Shown here piece by piece: positions 23,027 to 34,330 of a stretch of DNA of 64,000 nt. Every line of letters starts with the position of its first letter. Positions within the stretch are counted from its first letter, which is position 1. Under the pieces are notes generated by a model that was given only the letters and a program-made list of their open reading frames with translations, did no database searches and had not been told where the DNA came from. The position numbers were made by a program, and so were the translations under genes. The stretch is from positions 1-64,000 of the forward strand of contig SAXG01000131.1 in the NCBI GenBank assembly GCA_012932865.1, written 5' to 3'. The DNA comes from Amylostereum areolatum. Lineage: Eukaryota > Basidiomycota > Agaricomycetes > Russulales > Stereaceae.

Positions 23027-25630
23027 TCACTGGAACTCCGGCGCTAGAGCGTCGTAGGTTGGGCAAAGGTCGCTGTGCAGAGGACGCGATCAGTTCGTCT
23101 CGGACGCTTGTAGAAGGGGAGGAATACGTACTCCCAAGACTGCGGGACGATCTGCGATTGAGGACCGCTCACGTTGTCCTCAGGACGCTCTCCGAAAACG
23201 ATCGCAAGACCAGCTTCAAGATGCCAGTCTACGGAGATCATGATGGTTGTCAGCACCTTGGGTATCTTGTCGATTGAAGCAAGTTGGGAGTTGCTCACCA
23301 ATGTGGCAATGCAGGAACCATGCGCCGGGATTGCCAGAGAAGAAGCGGAAGGTGGTGTTGCCACCGTTAACTGCACGGCACCGGATGAGCGATTGTGCAC
23401 AAAGGAGGGAAGTGAGAATGGCGTACTGGGAAGGACGTCGCGGCGTGGGGGATTGGCGTAGTTGATAACATCGCTGTTCGACGTCTGCACGATGTCGAAC
23501 GTGTGGCCATGCAAGTGGAACGGGTGCGCGCCGCCACCGGGGATCTGGACCTCGATGATCGTGTTGGGCGGGATAACCTGGACCTGCTCGGACGGGAAGA
23601 AGTCCTCCGGTTTCTTCGCTCCGCTCAGGATTTGCAGTAGCACAGGTACGGTTGGGGAGATGTATGAGATGTTGTTGATGTCGAAGAAGGGAGGGTTCGG
23701 CTGGAGTGACGTAACCGTTAGCCAGGTGGCCCGCGATAATGAACGAGAGCGGCGGCGTACCTGCGCGATGTTGAGGGTGATGTGGTGCACGGGGCCATCC
23801 GCGTCGGAGAGCCCTCCGGGGCCAACTTCAGCGATGGGGTGCATCTCGGCGTCGTCCAACTTCTTGCCTGGAACGTTCGTAGTCGTGGGCTCGACCTCAG
23901 CAGCGCCCTTGTACCGGAGTACGGCCTTGGTCAGGCTGGGGTCCACTAGGAGCAAGGTCAATGCTGAAGTTCAACACTGTCAAGAGGCGAACTCACAGTT
24001 GGGGTTGCCCGCGGCCCCGCCAGCACCACCCGTACCACTAATGAAAGCGTTAGAGACGACGAGTCCGAGAGGCGGAAAAACATACGGAGCGCGGATCCAG
24101 TAATTGTCGACAGGCTGGTTGGCATTCAGAACGACGGAAACGCGTTGAGCTGGTCTCGTCTCGTCAGCCAGGATCTATCTTAAAGCAAGCGGGACCGCAT
24201 CTCACCAGCGTAAACATCCGCATTCTGAACCTCGACGGGGTCGTGTTCAATACCATCGAGCTCGATAACCGTCAGGTTGTGGCCGTCCACAGAGAACGTG
24301 AAGAAAGGACGACACGAGAGGCTGATGAGGCGCAGGCTGGATAGAGAGATGAATACATGCGGCGGGCGGGAGAGAAACTTGCTCTGACCGGTAGCGCTTG
24401 CCTTGCTCGACGTTGATGACGGAATACGGGACCTCGGGACCGCCGACGTAGCGTCCAACACCGTTGATGAGGCCAGAATCGGGGATCCTGGGTTCCACGA
24501 TGGTTGAGTAAAGGTTGTTAAAAAGAGTACACGATACTTACGGCACTCTTCCACTCTTGAAGAACGCGTCCTGTGCATCGGGAGCCACCGTGTGGTACCT
24601 ACACGAGTGAGAAACTAACGCACGAATCAAGCATGTGAACATACCAGTCAGCAAGCGTGACGATGGTAGTTTCTGAAGAGGAGATCAGTAAATGCATCAA
24701 TGGCGGGCGGTAAAATGTGAAGCTGACCATCGTCAACGTCGTACAGGTCCTGAAGTGGGTCGTTCGGGTCTACATACAGAAATTTAGAGCCGGGTTTAAC
24801 CATGAGCGTGAGAGTCTCACCATAGATGACCAGCGCTCCACGCAGGCCATCACAATATTGGGTAGACAGATGGCTATGGTACCAGAAGGTGCCCTGCATA
24901 ATATCTCAGCCAACAATCCGGGGCTCGATGGCCGTCAGGTACTTACTGTTTGTTCATCCAGAGGGTAGGCGTAGCTAGGAGCACCATAAGCATAGTGCAG
25001 CAATGACAGTGATGAGACACTTACGTGAACGTGTGATCCGGAGCGATGGGACATTGGTTGACGAAGCTGTATAGGAGTGTGAAAATCGATAGAAACGGTA
25101 AGAGCATAGTAACGCACGCAGGGCCATCCATTACAGAGTGACGAGCCTGGAAGAGCCCGTGCCAGTGCTATAGACATAAGGTCATTAGAGCTGATCAGAG
25201 ATGAGGAGTAGTCAAACGCACGATAGAAGTGCTCCGGCGCATGGTAGGGTCGTTCAGGGTGTTTTTCGTGACGATCTAGTGAAGGGAAATTCAGCAAAGC
25301 AAGGCAGGGTGCTGCGGCAGCGCATACCTCCAAGTCATCGCCTTTGCTTGCCGTGATGACTGGACAAGCCATCAGTGACATTCAACAAAGGGGGGGATCA
25401 TCCGTACGTGTCCCGGGGAAAATATCGTTGACCGTGATAGCGCTGCAAGGATACACGATGAGCGTTACAGTACATGTGGTAGATTACAACTACGAGGCCA
25501 CGAACCTGCGCTCGAATCCATCTGGAGCTATCACTGTATTCTTAATGTCGAAGTCGTAGTGACGGGTGACCGCAAAAGCCGCAGGAAGGAGAGCGAGACT
25601 CAGGAAGTTGGGGAAAGAGACGAAGCCCAT
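23027..25630 (-). CDS. Secreted laccase (multicopper oxidase)
   Basis: Twenty exons can be joined by GT-AG sites. From the 5' end they are: 25506-25630, 25408-25442, 25328-25359, 25222-25275, 25118-25167, 25025-25066, 24947-24974, 24821-24893, 24728-24769, 24645-24672, 24542-24598, 24389-24487, 24206-24336, 24086-24149, 23997-24037, 23761-23945, 23427-23700, 23299-23370, 23132-23228, 23027-23072. They sum to 1575 nt, 524 residues, typical of basidiomycete laccase. A signal peptide starts [20 protein letters not shown]. The four copper signatures are present: HWHGLFQ (about residue 83), [17 protein letters not shown] (about 125), HPFHLHGH (about 421) and [12 protein letters not shown] (about 474). 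The residue ten after the type-1 cysteine is leucine, which known laccases associate with intermediate redox potential. It oxidises phenols with reduction of oxygen to water, outside the cell. Confidence 0.96.
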
Positions 25631-25710
25631 GATAGTCTGAACGTTGATGTTCTTGGAACTGGCTGCTCCCAACCTCAGCCAGCTGCCTTTTAACAAGAAA
25701 TCAGAGCGCC

Positions 25711-26473
25711 CTACCAAGCGATCATCGGCTCTGTCTTGACAGGCGGGATGGCTTGAGTTCCCACCGTACGAGAGGGCCAGGACACGGCGGGGAGGGTGAA
25801 GCCGCCAAACCAGCAGAGGCGCGTAGCCGGGTCGGTAATGCGTATATTGCGCCTCGTACCGCCATGGAACTCAAACATTGTACCCCTGAATGCCGAGCAA
25901 AAAATGCCCCAATAAACGCAAGGCAGTTTTAGTCGTCGCGAGCCTGCGTGAACGGTCCGTCACTTGTGCAGTGAGTGGACTGCAGTTCATCTCTCCACGA
26001 CATCAGCTCAGAAACACCCCTCGAACGGCGCGATAGTTGTGTCTGAGTGTCAGAAAGTGGTGAACGTAGCAATTAAATGTACTCACCTGTACGCTCGTGC
26101 CTACTGAGCGGGATAGCAGCGTACTCTCTGAAACTCACGATACCGAGATCCGTGGGAGTTAGATACAGGCGCGTTGGGCCATGTGTCTCATCCATAGGAT
26201 CTATAAGCGTTGAACGTTGAACGTTGAGCCCTGACCGAAAGTCCCTGCTCCTGAAGCCTGAGGCTTGGGCGCTGGGCGCCTGTACTTCCGAACCAGTGCT
26301 ACAGCAATCCTGTGGAGTCAAAGAAAGCGGTGTGTATGTCAACAGGTAGCATCCGGTTGCGCATACATTGCCATCTCAATGCATGCATAGGTGACAGGAC
26401 TGTATAATGGAGCAGGAGTGAGCACCACGACGTGAGAGAGGCCAGCTTCATCCGTCTCGAGCCGGGAGCCATC
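25711..26473 (-). CDS. Unrecognised protein upstream of laccase, 5' end unresolved
   Basis: Four exons join cleanly on the minus strand: 26344-26473, 26087-26200, 26018-26042 (25 nt) and 25711-25885, together 444 nt in frame, ending with the stop at 25711-25713. The reading is strongly protein-like: SHVVVLTPAPLYSPVTYACI, then TRLYLTPTDLGIVSFREYAA, then TMFEFHGGTRRNIRITDPAT, then LCWFGGFTLPAVSWPSRTVG. The 5' exon or exons should lie at 26474-26700, but I could not fix a start. Alternating hydrophobic residues and many T/V/F suggest a beta-rich fold. No signal or membrane segment is visible in this part. I do not recognise the family. It ends only 80 bp upstream of the laccase ATG on the same strand. 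Confidence 0.6.
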
Positions 26474-27449
26474 CTAATCTTGTCGGCACCTGAAAGCAAA
26501 TCCGTGAGAATGAGAAAAGAGCAGTCAAGGATTGCTCTATCAGCCCAACCATGGCAAGACGACTTGAGGCTCCGGCGGCGTATGACTGAGCGTATTTTGC
26601 GAATGGTTACACAACACGGCGACACAAAGTGGCCTGGGAAGAACTACACGTTTCTCACAGCGGGGTTCAGCAGAGCGGCGTTAGTAGTATGATTGACGTT
26701 AAATCTTGGCACGATACTACCATTACATGGCTCGGGATCTTCATGAGAAAGTGAGCGGCGACACGCCGACAAGAGGACTGACCGTGAGACTGACCACGAG
26801 AAGCCACACCGGTTTCATGTAACGTACGTTTCCGAATACCGGGGCGGTTCGACTATCTTCTCACGTTGTCGATGTACGTTTGATGTGGGCCTGGGGGCCT
26901 GTTGGAGGAGCTGGCCTCTCGCACAACATTGCGTGAATGAAATGTGCCGACTGGCCAGAAGCTGGGAAGATCATACAGCGGAAGTACCAGACTCAGTGCC
27001 TGAGGCTATTTCGACAAACATCTTCCCACCATCACGTGTACGTTCGGTCTTGTACTCTCCAAACTCTACTAGTGTTGCCGCGAGGTGGGGTGGGTTGCAA
27101 CTCGAGTCGTGTTAGGTAAGCAGCTCGAGGCCGACTCGTCATGAACGAGTTGACAACTCGCGAGTCGTACAGCGGTTCCATCGCAGATGGGTCGGGGCAT
27201 CGAAGGTGAATCGGCGACAGGCCGACCGGCGAGTCGGCGAGTCGGCGGCGGCACCGGGCAGGCCGACTCGGACAATGGTCGAGAACTTCACCCTTGTGGC
27301 TGTCGAGTCGGCTGTGCCGACCGTGAGCAGAGCGCAAGCTCGCAAGCTGGAATGAAAGCTGAATTACTTAGAACAACATAGTACACAAATTCATTATAGT
27401 AAAGATGTATGGTAGACTAGATATGATTAGTAGGACATTGCACAGTGGT
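26474..27449. other. Probable 5' part of upstream gene, then GAGTCG-rich repeat cluster
   Basis: 26474-26700 may hold further exons of the gene ending at 25711. From about 27100 to 27325 the motif GAGTCG or its complement CGACTC recurs many times in both orientations (for example near 27107, 27130, 27159, 27230 and 27237). Next to the hAT transposase tail at 27450 this could be a subterminal repeat block of a hAT element. Confidence 0.45.
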
Positions 27450-27850
27450 CTAAAGGTCAGAAATATTGCGAGATAGAAGGGTGAACAGTTCTTCGGTTTC
27501 GAGCACCGAGTTTGGAGACTCGTTACTGCCCGATTCCATGGTATGCAGTGTGTCAAAGTCGAAGGAGGAAATGGAATGACGGCGAAGATCCTCTGCATCA
27601 TTAGCCTGCTCTAGCTCCGTTGCCGAGACCGACCATCTCGACGCCAAGTTAAGACGAGCCTGTTTGAACAGATATTTCAGGATCTGCAGGCATTCCATGA
27701 CGACGGGAGACAGGTGATTGCGTCGCATTGCGCATATCTCTTTACTTGAAGAGAAAACTTGCTCACACGGAACAGCCGAAGCTTGTACCACGAGAGCGTC
27801 GAGAGCCACCCGGAACAGGATAGGAAACTGGAGACGGCCATTGTTCTTGT
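27450..27850 (-). pseudogene. hAT transposase C-terminal fragment (dimerisation domain)
   Basis: The minus strand encodes QFPILFRVALDALVVQASAV, then PCEQVFSSSKEICAMRRNHL and a helix MECLQILKYLF, ending at the stop at 27450. This is the conserved hAT C-terminal dimerisation signature (P-hydrophobic-ALD...PCE-x2-FSS...RN-L). Only the C terminus is present; the catalytic part, zinc finger and 5' end are not found upstream (27850-28282). It is a truncated relic, possibly cut by later insertions. Confidence 0.85.
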
Positions 27851-28282
27851 AGCAGATTATTTAGCACGGGTAACGGGACAAAAAAAGGTCGCACAAGATC
27901 AAATTGGTCTTCGACTTTCTGACCGGTGCGGGCGGCCTCGTCTCGTCTTGCGTTTTCCGCATCCTGAGCCCTTTGGCATACTTAGTGACCACCACGCGAG
28001 TCGACGCGTTCAATAACAGTCACGAGCCTCGCGTCCTCAGGGCGCCTGTGCCGGCCTGACCCCGCCAGGATCGGCGGCGGATTCGGCGCTGCAGTGGATA
28101 GGACCAGTGTTGTCATTGACGCTTGACGGTCGTCAATGGCGTCAACGGTCAAGTCAGTCAACCTCTTGTCAGAGGGGTTTGTCAACCGGTTGACGACGTC
28201 AAGAAACGCGTGACTTTCCCATCAGATGTCAGTGGAACGCGGTCAAGTGCGCCCGACAGCCTCGACGCGTCCTTTGGTATCC
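27851..28282. repeat. Spacer with clustered GTCAA/TTGAC motifs
   Basis: No gene. From about 28115 to 28210 GTCAA and TTGAC occur roughly ten times in mixed orientation, including the palindrome GTCAACCGGTTGAC near 28181. The block directly abuts the left LTR of the retrotransposon. It may be a terminal or subterminal piece of another transposon. Confidence 0.5.
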
Positions 28283-28744
28283 TGTCAGCAACGACTAGTG
28301 CGACAGCACCAAGTTACGACAAAGCTGACAGAGGAAGAGGACGACAGAGGGGAGCCGATCAGACACGGCGACAGACGAGGGAAAGCAAGCAAAGTCGGTA
28401 GATTTGACTAGCTCGAGATAAGGAAGATAAGGAATATGTACAGCGAGAGCGAGCCTTATATACACAAGAGGAAGAGAACTTAGGTAAGCAACCAATACAC
28501 GGCGATCAGTAAACAGACCAAGTATAAGTAAGCAGTCGTATGTAAAAGAGCACAGCATGAGTCAGTATCGTACAGATGAGTCAAGAGAAAGGAGTCAGAC
28601 CCGGACCGAGATGAGTCACGTGGGTCCGGCGGGATATAGATGAGCCGGGTCGGGCCAAGGTGGAGCCGGACCGGTGATAAGTCGATAAGTCCTAAAGCGT
28701 GTAACCGATGTAAAGTAAAAAGAAAATTATAGACGTTCATGACA
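28283..28744 (-). repeat. 3' LTR of the chromovirus
   Basis: Begins TGTCA and ends TGACA on the plus strand, so termini are TG...CA with a 5 bp inverted repeat. On the minus strand it contains the TATA box TATATAAGG near 28460. It differs from the other LTR mainly by a 9 bp repeat (ataaggaag) and small indels. Confidence 0.93.
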
Positions 28745-28760
28745 TCACCCCTTCCTTAGA
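28745..28760 (-). other. Polypurine tract
   Basis: On the minus strand AAGGAAGGGGTGA lies directly before the 3' LTR, the expected place and composition for the plus-strand primer of reverse transcription. Confidence 0.7.
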
Positions 28761-28818
28761 TTCGAGTCCTCGTCGTAATCAGATCCAGTTTCTTCCTCCG
28801 ACAGGAGTTTCCAGCGAT

Positions 28819-29203
28819 TAAGGCGTCAGGTTTCGGGGCACCGGATGTTCACGGTGGAAGTCGTCAATGCGTTTCTTGGCATTCTGGAGATTGGTGAGAG
28901 GGTCCCAAGTATTGTCATGTCTGGGTAGCCTTTCCATTTGAGAGGTACTTGAAGCCGGACCAACCTTCTTGGAGTCTATAATCTTTTGACCTCATAGACT
29001 TCCTCTCCTTGGACTAACTCTGGTGGTGGAGGTGTAGGTGCTTTCTGATTGTCAAAGGCGGGACCGTTGTGTGGAGATAGGAGGGACTCGTTGAAGACGG
29101 ATGTTTTCGTGACCAGGATGTAGGGAGGCGAAGTTGTAAGCCGATGCTCCGACTTTTTCAGGATTTCGAAAGGACCAAAGCGCTTGTCATCTAGCTTTTG
29201 CAT
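28819..29203 (-). pseudogene. Integrase C terminus and chromodomain (frameshifted)
   Basis: The minus strand reads KLDDKRFGPFEILKK, then EEVYEVKRLIDSKKVG, then after a one-base shift NTWDPLTNLQNAKKRIDDFH and a stop at 28819. These are the chromodomain anchors (YEV at the start, W-P-NL-NA-IDDFH at the end). The middle, which should read a YLVKWKGYP-type core, is out of frame near 28935. In chromoviruses this domain directs integration to marked chromatin. Confidence 0.85.
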
Positions 29204-29355
29204 AGGACGTGCCGTTTTGATTACGGTTTGGCCATCTCTGGTCTTGGCTTCCAGCCAGACGAAGTCGCCAATTTTGTAATCTATTGGTTCGTCCTTCTTG
29301 CGATCGTAAAAGCGCTTTTGATGTCCTGTGCTGCTTTAGCGCAGAGGCGGCTTCC

Positions 29356-30156
29356 TCATAGATGTCTCGCATGCGTTGTGCAAACTCGTTCGCGATGGGT
29401 TGTCTGTCTCACGTCGAGGTTTGTCCCCAGGTAGAGTTCCCGACCATAGTTGACAAAGTTGGGAGACATCCCAATCGAACTATGGACCATGTTGTTGAGT
29501 GCAGTATGCAAGGGGAGGTAACGTGTCCAATTGTGTCCTGGTTGATTGACGAAGATGCGAAGGTAGTTTTCCATGGTCATGTTGGAGTGTTCGGTTGTCC
29601 GTCCGTCTGGGGTGATACGCCGTGGACGGGTTCCTTCAATGCTAACAGTTGGAACAATGCTGTGGTGAATTTGGAGACAAACACGCTGCCACGGTCGCTG
29701 ACGATCTTTCTAGGAATTCCATGATGGGGGACCACCTCGCGTAGGTACTCGAAGGCGAGTTCGTCCTCCGTTAGGTCTTTGGTCGTGGCCCAGAATACAA
29801 CCTGCTTGGTACCCATGCAGTTCACATTGCAGATGCGTCTTTCCATCCGAGACTGGGAGCGGCATGACAAAGTCGATGGATACATGCTCCCAAGGCGCTT
29901 GTGGCGGGTCATGTGGGTGGAGTGGAGCGGCAATGCGATCATGTCTAATCTTGGTACGTTGGCAGGTCTCACATCCTTCAACATTTCCGGACATCGTCTC
30001 TAATGGCAGGCCACCAGAGTTGCGAGTGATGAGCTCATGGGTCTTGTATCGTCCTGGGTGACCGACAAGCGGGCCGTCATGATGAGCTTGGATGATGTCT
30101 GCACGGAGTCTTTGTCTCTTGGACATAGAGTCTGTGTTGCCAGGTGATCGTTCCAT
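29356..30156 (-). pseudogene. Retrotransposon integrase (frameshifted)
   Basis: Seen on the minus strand: the end of the HHCC zinc region (GHPGRYKTHELI, then CETCQRTK), the first catalytic aspartate (WEHVSIDFVMPLP), the second (IVSDRGSVFVSKF), and the PQTDGQ motif that precedes the catalytic glutamate. They are split over three frames (29710-30156, 29577-29984, 29356-29580). Confidence 0.88.
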
Positions 30157-30354
30157 CTGCGTGTTCCAGCATCCCTCACTTTGAGTGCTAAGGCGCGTTC
30201 TACTGCATGGTCTCGGAGTAAGGTAGCCTCCTGAATCCGCTCAATGAAGACATTGTCAGGTCCATTGGTTATAATTCCTGCATGGTGAGGGCGCGAAAGA
30301 GTTCTGGTTCAGGAGGACAATGTTTTCATTGTCTTTCCCCCTTCTCAAGGCCCG

Positions 30355-30990
30355 CTAGTCGGGAAATAGCATCGGGTTTACCCATTGTTTTGCCAGGCTT
30401 GTGGAGTAGCGTACAATGATATCTGGTAGCTCCGTTAACCCTCGTGTTGTCTCCGATTTAGCTTCGCGCCTGCGGAAGTACGTGAGATTGCGATGATCCG
30501 ACCAGATTTCAAACTCCTGTCGTGCCCCCAGAGGTATTGTCTCCATTCCCTAGCGCCGTCATGATAGCCGTAATTCCTTGTCATAAATCTCATAGTTCCT
30601 CTCAGCTTCGCTGAGGGACTTTGAGAGGAAGGCGACCGGGTGCCATTGCCATTGTCCTGTTGTTGCGATAAGTACGCGCCCGTGGCATAGTCGAGAGTCC
30701 GCCTCAACACGGAACTGCCCATCGTCTGTAGGGATTGCTAGAACTGGCGCGATATACAGTCGCTTGAGTTCCTCAAAAGCCTCCTGCTGTGGGGTGTCCC
30801 AGACCCATTCCGTCTTCCCAGTGAGTTTAGTCATTGGGTGAGCAATGCCGCTGAAGTCCTTGAAAAGCGACGGTAGAAGTTGCAAAAGCCCAAAAACGAT
30901 TGAAGTTGTTTCTTGTTTTGGGGGCTGGCCAATTGGTGATTGCCGCGACCTTTGCTGGATCCATGCGAACCCTTCTCCGCCGACAATCAT
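30355..30990 (-). pseudogene. Retrotransposon RNase H and connection domain (frameshifted)
   Basis: The minus strand encodes TEWVWDTPQQEAFEELK, then a GQFRVEADS block and WHPVAFLSKSLSEAERNYEI. This is the RNase H region that follows reverse transcriptase in Ty3/gypsy pol. A shift separates it from the continuation at 30355-30546 (EFEIWSDHRNLTYF). Confidence 0.87.
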
Positions 30991-31036
30991 GCCCAGGTAT
31001 TCGATTTCTGCCTTCTCAAAACTCGCACTTCTGGCT

Positions 31037-31600
31037 TCAGATAGAGTTTGTTTCTGCAGGATCCGAAGGACTCTTGACTATTCGACGATGTTCTTCTAGC
31101 GTATGTGTGGAAATGAGGATGTCGTCCAAATAGACGACCACGACTCCTTGGTGGATAAGTTTTGAACAGGGCATTATCATGGCTTGGAACGTAGACGGGG
31201 GTTGGTGAGTCCAAAGAACATGACCGTAGGCTCGTAGAGACCTTTGTTCGTGCGGAATGCCGCTTTCCACTGTCCCCTTCTTTAATCCGAACATTGTTGT
31301 ACCCCATCGGACATCGAGCTTGGTAAAGTGCCGTGCTCCTTTAAGTTTGTCAACCAACTCTTGGATGAGGGGAGCGGGTAACGGTTCTTTGTCATCTCAT
31401 TGAGCTTTCGATAGTCTGCACAACGTAGGAGCCGTTTTTTTCTTGATGAAGAAGATGGGGAGGCCAGGGTGATTTGGACGGTTGGATCCGGCCAGATCTC
31501 AGGTTCTCTTCCAGAAAGGCGTCCAGTTGCTTCTGCTCGTCCAATGTGAGGGGGTAAACTTTGCAATCAAACCAGTTTGAAGTTAGGAGTGAGCTCAATG
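31037..31600 (-). pseudogene. Retrotransposon reverse transcriptase (frameshifted)
   Basis: The catalytic motif is VVYLDDILIS near 31117-31146. Upstream blocks include RCADYRKLNEMTKNRYPLP and KGARHFTKLDVRWG. The two lie in different frames near 31300, so the enzyme is interrupted. Confidence 0.9.
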
Positions 31601-31978
31601 GCGTGGTCCCATGGGCGTCGCTCAGGGAGCTTGTCGAAGTGTCTTTGTCAAAGATGTCCTTGAATTCGTGGTACGCCGTGGGACTCGCTCAGAGAGGTCT
31701 GTTCCTTTTTCTTAGCGTGCTCTTCAATTGCAATGTCCGATGCATGGGTCCGGATGTGGTATGCGCTTTGTAGCATCCCAGTCGAAAGCAAACAGCTGCT
31801 CGTCCTTTTCCATGTGGACTGGCTCTCTTCCTCTCTCTTCATCCCATCGATATTGAGGAGGGGAGGGGGACGAGAGCAGCTGATAGGGCATCGGTCAAAT
31901 TCAATTGACCCGGATTTCCAGTCGATGTGAGGGTGTGCTTCTTTAGCCACTCATGTCCAATGAAAAGGTCCGTATCTC

Positions 31979-32716
31979 CTAGATTGGAGACCGCCAGGTC
32001 AATGTTTCTTCATGGTCTTGAATATTTAGGCGAAGTGTGACATATCCGTAATGGGACCTCCTGTGTTGAGAGTGCCGTCTGCATTTCGTATGGGATTGGG
32101 CGAGCAGTCGTTGCGTGGGGATGTGATTTTCCTGCACAAACTTCGTGTTGATACACGAGCCAGTGCAACCACTGTCCAGGAGTGCGAGAGCTTTGACAAT
32201 GCGTTTGGAATCTACCACCAGTGGTGGGAATGACCGTTTGTTCCTGGCGCTGGCGGAGCGTATGAACTGCATGGAGTGGCGAGCTCTGTAGAGCTGACAT
32301 GCTAACTCGTCTCCCATGCCAGTTATTTCCTTGATGGCTTCATAAGTAGCCTCGTCACGGCGTCGGTGGTGTGTCCAGATGCGAAGGATTGCAATCGCAC
32401 TTGGTTTGTCTTCCCTTAAGCGACGAAGCGTCCATTGAGCCGTTCCAGGTGCCATATAACATGATTTGGGCGCCGTGCCTCCATCGCACGGCGTTGTCCC
32501 TGACTTCACAGGGTCCATATCCAAAACCGAGTCCGTATCCAAAGCCGTATCCAAAACTGAAGCCGAAACCGAAGCCATATCCAAAGCCGAGGCTCCCAAA
32601 TCGAGGCCTGATATATAAAATAACAACGGGACGCGTGCCCGTACCGATAGAGTCGTAAGAGAAGTCATAATGGGGATATCCCCCGTAGTAGTACAGTCCG
32701 AATCAACAATGCGCAT
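31979..32716 (-). pseudogene. Retrotransposon aspartic protease region
   Basis: The motif ALLDSGCTGSCIN (near 32150-32190) is the aspartic protease active-site signature of Ty3/gypsy elements. Upstream the frame runs through a short leucine/aspartate repeat at 32515-32600 made of tandem tatccaaa-type units. The frame is open over 245 codons. Confidence 0.85.
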
Positions 32717-32889
32717 ATGTAAACGAGAACCAGGCCACCGAGGCGCACAAAACCAGACGAGCGAGAAATAGAAACTTGGGCTTCAGTGCCGTGTAACATC
32801 GTCAGCCCCCAAAAACCCTCCTTCTTCTCCTCCACTTCGGCTGAGCTTGAAGCGCGTCCATCACGCTTTTCCGATCTTCGGCCGACAGG

Positions 32890-34330
32890 CTCCTAGCCCA
32901 GGCGGGGGTGTCTCGAACGTCTGTGCTCGAGCCTCCCGTTTGGTGGTTCCGTGTACCGGTCCCTCCCCCACATGTCTCGGATGTTCTTCACTCCACCCTG
33001 CAGTCCCGCACCTGGTGGCCATTCTGTCCGCAGCAGGAAGCATCGCCCCTTGATGTCGACACGGTTGAGTCCATCGGCTGACCTTTGCCACCGTGCACCG
33101 TGCCGGTTCCATCGCGGCGCCATGGGACCTGCCCCCTTGTTGCCCATTGGACGATCCTGTCCTTTGGGTTTTTGGTTCTGCACGGGTCCACTGCGCTGGG
33201 TCTTAAGGTCCTCCCGCTCCTGTCGCAGACCGTCAATCAGGATGATGCGCTCTTTGAGGTCCTCATATTTCTGAGGAACGTGACCGCTGTCGTAGATGGA
33301 GTCGATGGTCCGATAGTAGAACGTTGTGTTTGAGCAGCTGCATGAGGTGGATAGGGTCCTGCGCCGTGGAGTATCCTGCCTTTCTTGCGAGTTGCTCGAA
33401 CTTGGCGAAGTATTCATGGGCAGTGGTACCCTTCGTCTGTTTGAAACCGTCCGTTCGACTGCGGCACAGTGCTGCTCATTGACGTCGGTGAAGGCCCTTT
33501 GAGTGCTTTGTGGAAGTCCACCCAGGCGACCATGCTCCATTGGCCAAGTGTGCATCCTCATACTCGGCCTTCCAGGTGGTGCTGCCTCCCCCGTCATGTA
33601 GGTGAGAATGAAGAGGACTTTGTCCTTGTCCGTCACAGGTCATCCTCAGCAGCTCGCATGTATTCCTCGCACGATCGCATCCGTCATTGAAGTCCTCTCG
33701 TTTCCCAGAGAAGCCTTCAGGAGTTTTCACGTGGACTTTCTTTCGGGGGGGTCTGGCGGCGGCGGCGGCTGGGGCACTACAGTGACCGCAGGGGGGTTGA
33801 CGGTGATGGGGGGGGGCCGTGACGTTGACGGTGGGGGGTGGCAGGTTGAGGGCAGCAACAAGCACGCGCAGGGATGGCGACCATTGGCCATTTACTTCCA
33901 TGAGCCAGGCATCGTCGGTGCCGTTATTCATGTGTTGGATGGGAGAGCCAGTTTGGCCGATGACAATGTTCAGATGTTCCACCGATTTCGGTGCAGTTGG
34001 CAAGTTCGGCGGGGAGAGGGGGTTGGGGGTCGGTGCGGATCCACTGGGCAGCATGATTGGTTCGTCGGTGACAGGCGGTAGGGCGGAGGCGGCGATGAGG
34101 TTGAAGTTGGCTTCAGTGAGGTCGTCTTGGTTTCGTTGGCGAAGTACCAACTGATGCCACTTGTTTGGGTTGCTACGAAGGCGACTTCGACAGTGGTGTC
34201 TCCGAGTTGGACAAAGAAGTCGTTTCCTCGTTCAGTGAAGCCTAGAGGGAGGGGATATATGTAGCAGTTTTCGTCCTCAACGTCGGTGTCGGAGTCAGAA
34301 CTGGAGTCGGAGCCGTTGAGTCCGAACGAG
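32890..34330 (-). pseudogene. Retrotransposon gag with zinc knuckle (frameshifted)
   Basis: The minus strand from about 34330 reads an acidic N-terminal region (DSSSDSDTDVEDEN), then a capsid-like segment (KTPEGFSGKREDFNDGCDRA near 33690-33740), and a CCHC-type knuckle (CCGQNGHQVRDC) near 33000-33045. The knuckle spacing is altered by a shift. The longest open part is 33476-34150. Confidence 0.85.

Noticed and set aside
22990..26700. Secondary-metabolite cluster around the laccase
   Set aside because: No synthase, cytochrome P450 or cluster regulator lies nearby; neighbours are a tRNA, an ATP synthase subunit and an unknown protein.
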